The notes beneath the pieces were generated by a model, which did not search any database, was not told the origin of the DNA, and saw nothing but the letters and a program-made list of their open reading frames with translations. Of a stretch of 63,026 bases of DNA, positions 31,942-42,617 are shown one piece after another. Source of the stretch: Gnetum montanum. Taxonomy: Eukaryota > Streptophyta > Gnetopsida > Gnetales > Gnetaceae. The DNA lies in NCBI GenBank assembly GCA_015680685.1, contig MNCI01001065.1, forward strand, positions 1,127,210-1,190,235, in the 5' to 3' direction. The stretch's first letter is position 1. Every line of letters begins with the position of its first letter. A program made the translations under genes and the position numbers.

Positions 31942-34900
31942 TCATTTTAGTTGTTTCTTGATTTTCTTCATTTTCTTATCAGGGAGTGTATCGACCGGTA
32001 TAATTTTGTATTCTCCGTCTCCTTCGTTGATCATGTTGAATGGCAATTCAGTCTAGGAGACGTCCGTTAGAATGTTTTCGGTATCGATACTTTTAGGAGC
32101 TTCGATGTCGGTTGTTGTTCCTGTGTTGTTTTTTTCATGAGGTGACGCGTGCACAGTGTTAAACGTAGGTGTTTCGGCTTCAGGCTCTTGTCTCGTATTT
32201 GAAGGTTGACTATCCACCAGTTGTGTTTTGTTTGAGTCCTTTTGGCCAGGCTTGTCGAGTTCAACCTCGGAGCCTTGGTCCTCGTCTGTGTGCGATGAAT
32301 TGAGGGGAGAGGCTGCTTCCCCATGTATGACGATTTCACCACCCTCATAGGGTAGGTGAATCTCCTGATGTATAGGGGAGGACACAGATCTTAGTTGGGC
32401 TAGCCAGGGTCTTCCTAATATGAGGTTGAATCCTGGCATTTCATTGACGACAAGGAAGTCAGCGGATGTGGGGAACTGGTCTCCCGCTACGAAGTCTAGA
32501 GTTATCGTGCCTTTGACTAATACGCGCGACCCGCTAAAGGAATTTAAGCATGTCGTTGTGGTGGGTTTGATCAAGTCGGTGAGTCCCAACTTTTCAATGA
32601 TAGGATACGGTATGACGTTGGTGGCTGCCCCATCATCTACATGTACCCTATGTATTTTGAATTGGTTTACATGTATAGTTATGAACATAGGGATTGTTGT
32701 TGTCTCGCCTGTCTTCTTGTCCACTTTGATGCTATCATCGTGGAAGCTCAAGGGCTTAGGACTGACCCCGTGAGATGGGTACATTACTGCATGGATGGCG
32801 GGTTCGTTGGGGGGCAAGTTCTCACTGACTGGGATTGATGCGAGCATGCGCACCAGAGCCTCCCGATGAGTCCGGGACGTTAGTAGCAAGTCATACAAGC
32901 TTAATGAGGTGTTTTTCTATTTTAGGGCTTGAGTAACTTGTGTTAGGGCCATTGCAAAATCTCTACTATCAGGGGCATTTTTATTAGCAGTGACTGGATC
33001 CATTGGACCCAATAGCTTTATTTTGCGTTTTGGTGGCTTATCGTCATTGTTAGGACCTGCCGTTTTATACGGTTCTTGTGTTTCGGATGACTCACTGTTG
33101 CTATCCGCGTTCGGTCGACCGTTGGATGATGACATGGGCATAGAGTTAAGTGGAGTTGGTTTGGGTGGCCCCATGGCTAGCCCTTGGCGTTCCTTCTCCA
33201 TGTGCTCATGTGTAAGCCTGTTTGCCAAGCATTCTCGTGTGTTACGTGGAGGTGGAATTGGCCTCGGAGCCTGGGGTTGCCCTGCAACCTTTACTACGTA
33301 TGGAGCCAGACGGGGTTGCGGGTGGGTGGTGGGATATGATTGGGCAGGAATCTATCCAGGTATCCTGATGATGTACGGGGTTGGTCTTGGTGGAGGTTGG
33401 ACCTTCGTCGCTGCAACGACAGGTGGTACTCCGATTACGAAAGGAGTAGGCCGAGCATGAGGGGTTGGCGTATCTGTGGGATTAACCGGAGAGATGCACA
33501 CCACGTATGGTTTTTGGTGTGTCAGGATGTTGGGGGGGGGGGCACGGTCGGGTGCACTTGGACTACGTATGGCCACTGCGGGGTGTGGGATGATTGAGAT
33601 GCAGGTGCAGACGCAGCGGGAGGAATTTGAACCATGAACGGCTTGTCAAGTGTTTCCTGATTATTTTCGGGGTAGATAGTGTTGATGTAGGGTGTGTTGG
33701 AGTCATCGTCACAATAGATTGCGTCAATTACGTACATTGCCTCTTTAGTATTCAGGGGGTCTTTATACACCCTCATGGTTTAATTTTGCAGTTGGACGCG
33801 GTTAGCCCCGTCAAAGGTGATTTTTCCATCATCAATCATCCGCTGGATATCCCGTTTCAGGGTGAAGCAGTAATCCATTCCGTGCCCATTGCGTTGATGG
33901 TAGTCATAGAAGCGATCCATCCTAAATCCTTTGGGCATGGGCAGCTCGTCTAACGTTGCTAGGCTCAGGTTCTGTATGAGTTGGCAGAATCGTTCATGCC
34001 TCTAGATGGCCGCAGGGGATAATTGCTTATGTTGCATCAACCCAGCCTTTAAGAGTTGGTCAAAGAGCTGGGACAGTTTCATTGGTAATGGCGTGTACTG
34101 AGAGGGTTCCTTCCTCTCGAAATTACGTGCACGGTTCGTCGGGTTCTGTGATGATGACTCTAGGGTTGTCATGGGGGCAGGTTGATAGTAGTTAGTGGTG
34201 GTTGCGGGCGGTCTTTATTGATGTGTGGTGTTCGTTTGCTGGGTTCCCGCTATTGCTGCTATAGTTGTCTTGGCCTTCTCTTTATCCTTTTTAGTATGTT
34301 GATTTTTGAAGGCCAAATATGCCGGGTCATGGCTGTTTTGAGCCGCTTTCTCTATATTTCTGATCTGTAAAAATGCCTGATTCACATCACGTGCATTGAG
34401 GTAATAAAGTTTGGACTTAAAGAAATCGTTGATAGCCCCCTTCAGTATTGTAAGCAAATAGGTTGGAGAGATTGGTTCATGCAGCTCGTTGACAGCCGCA
34501 CTCCATCTCTGAATAAAGTTCTGTGTAGGTTCAAGCAGTGCTTGCTTGATCTGCATGAGGCTATCCAGCGTGGCCTCGAGTTTCAAGTTGTAATTGAACC
34601 GGGTCACAAACTAGCGTAAAAGATCGTCCAAAGAGAAAATAGAGTTCCTAGGTAGGGCCCGATACCAGTCGAGTGCTCTCCCTGTGAGAGACATGGGAAA
34701 TACACAGAGGATGGAGTGGGGCCAAGCCTAGAGCAGCGCGCATTCTAGCTGGACTGTTATAAGGTGTGTGTTGGGATCAGTCTCCCCATTGTATTTGGTT
34801 AGTATGGGCAAGGGGACACCTTTGGGCAGGGTTAGAGGCAGGATAGAGGAGATGATAGGGTCATCATTGCAGAAATCCACTACCTTTAACTCTCCCTTAG

Positions 34901-36065
34901 TGGCCGTTTTGAGGCGTTTCACCTCTTCGGTAAGCTCTTGCATTATCTTTTTAGCGTTCGCCCAATCTTGGGTGCTCAGTGACGCGGCAGCTTGGGGTTG
35001 CGGTATACTGTACAAGCTAGATTGTTGCATGTTAGGTTGAAGAGCTGAAAGTTGCACGGTCGATGGTTGGGCTTGCAGAAAATTCATAGCGGGCGGTGCC
35101 AAGGATGACACGTTGTAGGGAAAATGTTGTTGTTGTTGTTGCTACAGCTAGGGTTGTATTTGGGGAACATTTGTCGGTGGGACTGTGTGGGGTGGTGTAT
35201 GGGGATGGGGGACCTGGTGCGACGGTGCTCCCCTTACTGGCCATTGCCCCACCATGTTATGGATGGGAACTCCCTATTGGGTCACGATTGTTTGGGGAAG
35301 TGTATATGCTTAGACGTGTGGTATGAAGTGGGCGAATGTGGATGCCGAAATCACGTGTGGCATCCCGATCACCCTTGGTGGAAGTGTTTCCCTCAGGTTA
35401 TCGAAAGGTGGCGGCACTTGTGAGGATGGGCCCGCAGGGGCAGTAGGGGTGACCGCGAGTGGGAAGGTGTTGGGTTGGGGATCACTCGGAAGAGGGACAT
35501 GGACTAATGCTGCAGTTTCTGGCAGTGGCTGTTGAGCCTAGACGAATCTAAGGTGTTGCAAGGGCATGAGTTCCCCTGTGCCGGGATGGAAGATGGGGTT
35601 GACCTGTGCTTGAGGGCTCAAGGTATGGTACGACTCTCCTTGCTCGGATTGAGCGGCAAACCCATCCTGATCCTCTGGTTAGGGCTCCAGTGCGGGTTGG
35701 TCCAACGAATTGTTCCTTTGAAGGAGGAGTTGTGTGATGAGTTCCGAATAGTGTTCAGGAACAGGAATTACGTCGTACGGGGAAGGGATGAACTCTCGTT
35801 CCCCCCTGTAATACAACTCAAACTACCTATTCACCTCCAGTTCAGCTTGATCAACAGCCAGGCCTACTTGTATCTTAATACAGATAAAGTTATATTGATC
35901 CTGGGTGATGATGTTAGAGGCTGGGTCCCTCCCTTGCAGCCTTAGGGATCGACGGGGACCCGCTGTGGGTTGCATTCCTGGGTGTTGTGCGACGGGCTGT
36001 TGGAAAGCTATGGTGTCCATGGCGGTTGTCTGGGCAGTGAAAGCGATGTTGTTTGAAGGGTTCAT
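31942..36065 (-). pseudogene. gag-pro: Element B gag-protease
   Basis: Starts at 36065 (MNPSNNIAFTAQTT) with the RRSLRLQGRDP motif at about residues 38-48. Then come a Gln/Pro-rich linker, a capsid-like region (35111-34215, LPKGVPLPILTKYNGETDPN), the knuckle region (about 33880-33920), PF-hydrophobic-R-hydrophobic-P repeats (33776-33260), and protease with VDDGAATNVIPYPIIEKLGL near 32640 and LILGRPWLAQLRSV near 32400. The frame ends ..KIKKQLK with TGA at 31942. Several stops and frameshifts break it, one probably at the 11-G run at 33532-33542. Gag and protease end before, and separately from, pol. Confidence 0.9.
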
Positions 36066-36866
36066 GATGTTATGTCATGGCTAGGAGTAAGTCTGGAAAG
36101 GCTGAGTTGTTCTGTAACGTGGCGTGCAGTGTATACGCTTCAAAGGACAGCGTATGGTGTCAGCGTATACAACATATACATCGTGTGCAGTGTATACAGC
36201 GTATATGGTGTGTGGAGCGTATACAGCATATATGAGCAGCGTAGATGCTGGAAAGCGTATAACGCACAGGATGTGTCAGCATAAAGTGGGACAGTGTAAA
36301 ATGAGGGCGTAAGATAGGGAGCAGCGTACAGCGTAAAAGAGGTGATCAGCGTAACACAAGAATGTAAGATGATTTGCAGCGTATAGGACCACTTAGCGTA
36401 AAACTGGTGTTTAGTGTAAAACAGACGAACGTGACAAACTCAGCGTAAACACAAGCTCAGCGTAAAATAGGCCAAAGCGTAAAATAGAAAGCGCAAAGCA
36501 GGCGAGCACAATGGGTTGCAGCGTAAACAACTTGCAGCGTAAAATTCACACAATTTGCAGCGTGAAATTAATAGCATAAACATTTCACAGTATGAAACGG
36601 GCTCAGCGTAAGGGCCAACTCCGGCGTAAAGACAGGTGCGTAAAACAAGTTGCAGCGTGAACAGTAGAGTGTAAAACAGGTGAATGTAAAGCAAAGATGG
36701 AGCAGGTTTTTAAGAACGTAAACGCTGTGCAGCGTATACGCTGGACAGTTGGGAAGTAGGTTCAGAACCGGACAGCGTAAACGTTGGGGAAGTTGGGGCA
36801 GCGTGCCGTTAGCAGCGTAGACGCTTAGCAGCATATATGCTGGGAGTCATGGGTAAGTTTCAAGGA
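36066..36866 (-). other. Element B leader with GCGTATACGC and AGCGTAAA words
   Basis: Non-coding leader between the primer-binding site and gag, made up largely of AGCGTAAAAC, GCGTATAC and related words. An exact CAGCGTATACGCTG lies at 36731. It shares this vocabulary with the LTR U3 and with intron 1 of the antisense gene. Confidence 0.8.
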
Positions 36867-36885
36867 GGCCCTCCTTCTAGCGCCA
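36867..36885 (-). other. Primer-binding site, element B
   Basis: The plus strand reads GGCCCTCCTTCTAGCGCCA, five bases from the LTR. It fits the 3' end of plant tRNA-Asn with CCA, as I recall it; not checked against a tRNA set. Confidence 0.78.
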
Positions 36886-36890
36886 ATTTC

Positions 36891-38068
36891 TGTACCGCTC
36901 GAAATCGTCGGTCTCTGGCTGGAAGGGAAAACAGAGGCCGTGGGATCACGGGACGGATACAGAAGACCCTGCCTTCGCCTGAGGGCAAGCTGAAATGCAA
37001 CGGAGGCAGAGTACCTTGGGTGGTCCGCACGCTGATCAGACAAGGATTTCCCTACGCATACACAAAATGCTATACGCTGGGTTATGCATAAATGGCGTGC
37101 AGGCATAAACAGCGAAAACAGCGTAAAACGTAAACGAATGCAAATGAAGCTTGAGCGAGGCGTGGGCCAAATTGACGTAAAACTGTAAAAGAATTTGCAG
37201 CAAATGAAACGATGGAATTACAGAGTCAGTGTACAGTGCACTGATCTAATGCAGTTGTGGGAACACAAGGTGGACGAAAAGCCCCGACGTACATAGAGGT
37301 GACTCGGTCGGTTTGTAGGACGAGCGGAGCGTAAGAGACTAGATCCACAGCGTGCAGGGCTTCCCAGCATAAGAAGGTTTTCTACTCTTTTGCGCAGCGT
37401 AAATGTTCTCTGGTATGCTCCGGGATTTTGCCAACGGTCTGGATGAAGTGTAAAAATGGGGGTTTTATACAGGTTGTTACGCTAGACTCAGGATGGGAGA
37501 CACGTGGCGCGTTGACCAGGTGCATACACTTTACATATATACAAAATGTTACAACTGCTAGGCGTATACGCTGGGCATATACGCCGCATCAGGTCGGCGT
37601 ATACGCTGAAAATGCTGGGCGTGAACTGGGTGGAGATGCTGAGCGTTGGGCGTATACGCTGGAATGCTGGGTGTACACGCCAGGCGTATACGTAGATGGA
37701 TGCTGGGCATACACGCCCGGCATACACGCCAAAGGGTGCCACTTGCTTCAATCCTTGCTCTTCGATGTTATCTTCATGCTGTCATTGGAGATCCTGTCGT
37801 CGAGCATGTGCATCTACAGTGCCTGGGCATGTACGCCGAAGAGCCGGACGTATACACTAGAATGCTGGGCGTATACGCTGTATGCTGGGCATATACGCTG
37901 GGCGTATACGCTGTGTGTGATCTTGGCGTATACGCTGGAGTGTATACGCTGGCATCATATACTTAGCAAAAACTAAGTGTTGCGATCATGCAGCTGGCGT
38001 CGTTCGTGAGTTCCAGGGTCCTGTTTAGGGTCGGACAAGTACTAAGCTCCAAATTTTGTGGTGTTTCA
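36891..38068 (-). repeat. Element B 5' LTR
   Basis: 1178 bp, TGTACCGCTC...GTGTTTCA, near-identical to 20143-21293 apart from mostly transition differences and small gaps. It has a TATA box (TATAAAAC on minus, 37462-37469). U3 (37555-37965) is rich in GCGTATACGC words. Confidence 0.95.
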
Positions 38069-40257
38069 TGGGGGACGTGCATGTGGTAAAAGGGATTTGA
38101 GGGGATGTTGGGGTAGGTGTGTTTTCTAAAGGCCTCCGAATCACGAAAGGTCTTTGCGGAATGTCTTGTCTATTTTCCATATGGATAGTATTAATCACAT
38201 ATGGGGCATCGTTGGTTTTGGCATTGAGAGGATCTTTGTAGACCCCCATGGATTTATTTTGGGGCCTTACTGGTTTTGTTTCGTCGAATACTACTTCACC
38301 CTCATCTATCATGTGTTATATGTCTTGCTTCAATGCATAGCAGTAATCAGTCCCATGACCACACTATTGATGATACTCACAAAATCTATCCAACCTAAAG
38401 CCTTTTGGGATAGGGGGTTCATTGGGTGTTGCTAAGGCTGGATTTTTGGCCAATTCGCAAAAGCTATCATGTCTTTGTGAGGCCGCAGGAGATATTTGTT
38501 TATGTTGAATTAACCCAGCCTTTAGAAGTTGATGAAGCAGTTGTGAAGGCTTCATGGGCAGTGGTGTGATTTGAGTAGGGTCTTTCCTTTCAAAGGTACG
38601 GGCATGACCTATGTTGTTGTTTCTATTTGAGGAACTTTCAGGTGTATGAGTGGGTGTGGTTTTTTCATAGTTGTTTGGGATAGTGGGTTGTTTTCCCTGA
38701 GCCACTGCTGCTACCATTGTTTTGGGTTTATCTTTCCTTATGTGTTAACTTCTAAAGGTTGAGCAGGCTGGGTCATTACTTGTTTGTGCTGCTTCTTCTA
38801 TGTCTTTGATTTATACAATTGCTTGGCTCAATGTGCAGGCTTTTAGGTAGTAAATTTTTGATTTAATAAAGTCATTCACGACTGACTTAAGGATAGTGAG
38901 TAAATATGTTTCGGGGATAGGTTCATGAAGTTCATTTAAGGTTGCACTCCACCTTTGGATAAATTTCTGCGCTGGCTCTAATGACGCTTGTTTAATTTGA
39001 ATCAAGCTATCAAATGTGGCTTCAGGTTTTAGATTGTATTTAAAACGGGTGACAAATTGATGCAAAAAATTCTCTAAAGAAGATATGGAGCTACGGGGTA
39101 GAGATCGGTATCAGTCTAAGTCTTTTCTGGTTAAGGACATTGCAAACACTCGCAAGATTACATGGGGCCATGCTTGAAGTAAAAGGCTTTAGGTTCTAAA
39201 TGTCACTAGATGGGCATTTGGGTCTCCTTCTCCATTGTACTTGGTTAATGGAGGTAGTGAGAATCCTTTTGGAAAGGTCAAGGGTGGAACTGAGGGGTCA
39301 ATTGGGTCATCTTGATAGAAATCTAGTACCTTGACTTCCTCATTGTTGAAAGTTTTAAGGTGTTTTAATTCTTCTACCAACGAGTGCATCATTTTTTGTG
39401 TGTCTGCCCATTCTTGGGCGGTAGGCAAACCAATGGATTGAGTTGATTGTGGATGATAATGGTTTAATTGTTGCATTGTTTGTGGAAAAGCAGGTTGTTG
39501 GGCTAACATTTGTTGTGGTGGGATGGTATTCGGGACTGAGACTACTGGTGGAACCCATTGCCCAGCCACATGTTGTGAGGCAACACCTTGAACATGTTGG
39601 GTAAGAGTAATCAATGGTGCCCTATGAATTTGTATCTGGGGTATGTAATGGGTGGACGTGGAAGCTGGTATGACTAATGGTATTCCAACTACTTGAGGTT
39701 GGAGGATTGACCCTATGTTGGTTTGGGGGAGTTGTTGAGACTCTGCTGGTGGAGGAATTATGGAAGTGGATGCATCAGAGTGAATGTTATTGAGCATGGA
39801 GAAGATAGGGATGGAATGGGAAATAGGTGCTTGAATGTTTGTGGATGAAGAAGGAAACATAGTTTCTTCTAGGAAAGGATGGGATAATAGGTTTGTGTGG
39901 GCATGGGGGCTAACAATATGGTATGATTCTCCATGTTCAGATTGGGCTGCAAAGTCATCTTCTTCATCTTGAGGCTCTATGGAAGGTAGTTGTAAGGCTT
40001 GATTTTTAACCATGAGAAGTTGTGATATGAGTTTATGATGGTTTTCAGATAGTGGAATTATGTCAAAAGNNNNNNNNNNNNNNNNNNNNNNNNNNNNNNN
40101 NNNNNNNNNNNNNNNNNNNNNNNNNNNNNNNNNNNNNNNNNNNNNNNNNNNNNNNNNNNNNNNNNNNNNNNNNNNNNNNNNNTGGAGTTGGATCATAAGC
40201 AGTTGTAGTGTGGGGTGACATAAGCTTAGTATGATCAACAGGGATGAAGAGACTCAA
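38069..40257 (-). pseudogene. gag-pro: Element C gag (N-terminal part)
   Basis: C's gag-pro from the start (MSLFIPVDHTKLMSPHT, 40257) to the point of B's insertion. After an N gap (40070-40182) come a FDIIPLSENHHKLISQLLM segment, a Pro/Gln-rich linker, a capsid-like region (LPPLTKYNGEGDPNAHLV, then 39065-38811) and the knuckle and following MGVYKDPLNAK segment (38435-38200). Frameshifts occur near 39190, 38810 and 38360. The frame resumes at 20137. Confidence 0.88.
40070..40182. other. Assembly gap (113 N)
   Basis: Unknown bases inside the N-terminal part of C's gag. The true length may differ from the number of N. Confidence 0.99.
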
Positions 40258-40315
40258 ATGGGCGAGATGGATGAGTTTTGATAGGTAGTGAGGTTTTAAT
40301 CAATAACAAGAAAGT

Positions 40316-40334
40316 GGCCCTCCTTCTAGTGCCA
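40316..40334 (-). other. Primer-binding site, element C
   Basis: The plus strand reads GGCCCTCCTTCTAGTGCCA, identical to A's site and five bases from the LTR start. Confidence 0.78.
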
Positions 40335-40339
40335 AAAAC

Positions 40340-42617
40340 TGTACTGACCTAAATCATCGGTGTAAGGCTGGAAGGGAAACAGACATCGAGAGATCATTGG
40401 ACAGCCACAGTTGACTCTACCTTCGCCCGAGGGCAAGCTGGAAAAGTAAATGAAGGCAAAGTGCCTTGGATGGTTCGCACGCAAATCAACCAAGGACTTC
40501 CCCGAGCGTAAGCTATGGCTAGCGCTGGGGTTATCGTAAACAGAATGTAAACGGAATGTAAACAATGATACGAAATGTGAATAAAGCATACAGAATTATG
40601 AATAAAGCATAAACAAAGTTATATTTGTAAAGCATAAAAAGAACTTAAACAATGGGAATGGGAGGCAATAATGAAATTGTATTATATTGTTTTTTTAAAA
40701 AAATGTGCACCGGTCAAAGTGTAGTTGCACAAGTGTGAATGTCAAGTCAAACGCCTAGCCCCGGAAAGATGTGACACGATGATGTGACGATGTGAGAAGA
40801 GCTTGGAAGCAAAAAATCAGATGTGCCAAGCACCCAAGGATTGCAAGTTTTATCCTCCTTCAGAATCACCAATTTCTCCAATATTTGCCTCTTCCAATCT
40901 TCTTCTCCTTCTTGCTGCTCTTTGCTTTGCTTCTCTTTGCCTCCTTGTTCTTGTCCTCCTCCTTGCTGCTTTTGCTTTGCTTCTCTTTCCTCTTTGCCTC
41001 CTTGTTTTTTGTTTCTTCTTGTTGTTGCTCTCTATTCTCCTCCAATTTGTGTGAATTGGTAGGATATTTATAGGTTTGGGCTAGGGTTTTGGCTAGGGTT
41101 TGCTTTGACCAGGTTCAATGTACCTGTGTTGGAAAGTTATACATGAGTTGGATGTGTGTTGGCAATTTGCCTTCCTTGACCAGGTTCAATGTATTTTACA
41201 ACTTATGGGTCATTTGAGCCCATAAAAAATACAAATAATTAAAAATACAAGCCCTTGAGCCATAAAAATTTAGAAAATTTAAAAAGATGTCCAGCGGTGG
41301 CGGCTCCCTTGATTAAAAATTATTATTATTATTTTTTGGTTGGTCGGCTGGAAAATTGGAATTCTCTAATGTTTGGTGAAAAAAAATTTTAATCATCGGG
41401 GAGGACAGTAGCCGATGATGCCCGGATGCCCAATGATGCAGCAGTGGTGGCGTAGGCAGGTAGGAGGCGTCAGCAATGCGGTAGCAGGCAGTAATCAGCA
41501 GGGACATAGCAACCAGAAAACAATGACGGCAGCGGTAGTGGAAAAACAGCGGTGTGGCAAGCTCAAGAGGAGTGACGACCCGGCAAGCTCAGGAGACGTC
41601 AGCACGGTGGATGACGGAATAGTGACGTGGTGGGCGGCGAAGGAACAATGACGCGGCAACCGCATGCACAATAGCGCGGCGCTGTAGACTCATGGCATCT
41701 GGCAGAGAGAAAAGTAGTAGCAGGAGGCAGTAGAGAAATAGTAGGCAGTAGCAGAAAACAATCAGTGGCAGGTGCGATAGAGCGGCAGTCGGCGCTGGGA
41801 GTGAGGTGGTAGCGGCAGGGCAGGTGAGACGTCAGCGACGCGATGACGCAAGGGGAAGCAACGACATGGCAAGGCAGCGCGGGAGTCAAACGACGGTAGA
41901 AAGCTGGAATAGCAGGGCCGGTAGACAGAAGAGCGAGGTGACAGCACCCGAATTGGAAACTGGCATACTCAACGGCATTTCATTGTTCAAAGCTGAGTTA
42001 GAAAACACGTTCCATCTGCCCTGATTTGCTTGCTCTGTGAAAATGTGGATTTGGTGGCCGAATTTGACATTTTCTGCAGCGCAAATAAGTCAATCTGAAC
42101 TTTGTACATTTCATGGGTGATAGCATACACGGCCTTCACCAAAAATGCGGAACCATTGCCACCAAGCACAATCGAGGCGGCCATTTCAGGAGAAGTGGAT
42201 AGAGGTTGCTGATGCTGTGACAGGAAGGTGTTCAACATTTTTCTTTCTTGAGTTTTGGTAGCGAGAAGATGCTGAACTTTGTGTGCAGAGAAGCCGAGTT
42301 TCTCCGAAACAGCGTTAGTAGTGATCTATTTTTGTATTGCAGATTGGCACAGAAGAGATAGAGAAATAAAAGCGAGGCAATAGAGATTAGCTCAATCTTA
42401 CAGCCCCCCTCCCCCTCGCAGATGCTGTTCCATGGAACCAACGATGAAGACATCCAAGGAATCATCAACAACGGCTTCAGGCTCCCACCTGAATAATCCA
42501 AATCATGGCTGCCAACCTGCTGCTTGTGTTAGCTTTGCTTTAATTGGGCTTCCATTCTTGAATCGCGGAGAAATAAATTTCTATTCAAAGTTTTAAGCTA
42601 AAATTGTTGGTGTTTCA
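40340..42617 (-). repeat. Element C 5' LTR
   Basis: TGTACTGACC...TGTTTCA, matching 13985-16287. TATA box at 41065-41072 (minus), pyrimidine-rich tract at 40860-41040, and a second copy of the gene-fragment-like ORF at 41987-42238. Confidence 0.93.

Larger units (their letters stand above)
20143..38068 (-). mobile_element. Element B, complete 17.9 kb Tat-lineage retrotransposon with nested antisense gene
   Basis: Order on the minus strand: 5' LTR (36891-38068), primer-binding site, leader, gag-protease (36065-31942), hairpin array, an antisense eight-exon gene (26489-31520 on plus), hairpin array, pol (26113-22634: RT, RNase H, archaeal-type RNase H, integrase), hairpin array, 3' non-coding region, polypurine stem-loop, 3' LTR (20143-21293). 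A perfect 5 bp target duplication flanks it. The dual RNase H places it in the Tat lineage. All proteins carry stops, so it is inactive now. It is inserted in the PF-IRVP coding region of C. Confidence 0.93.
13985..42617 (-). mobile_element. Element C, non-autonomous Tat-like LTR retrotransposon (interrupted by B)
   Basis: Direct LTRs of 2303 bp (13985-16287) and 2278 bp (40340-42617), a primer-binding site at 40316-40334 and a polypurine-tract stem-loop at 16288-16343. Without element B (20143-38068) and one target copy it is about 10.7 kb. It encodes only gag-protease. Between protease (end 18767) and the 3' LTR there are 2.5 kb of repeats and non-coding sequence with no RT, RNase H or integrase. 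Mobility would therefore have depended on enzymes of a related element such as B. Confidence 0.88.
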
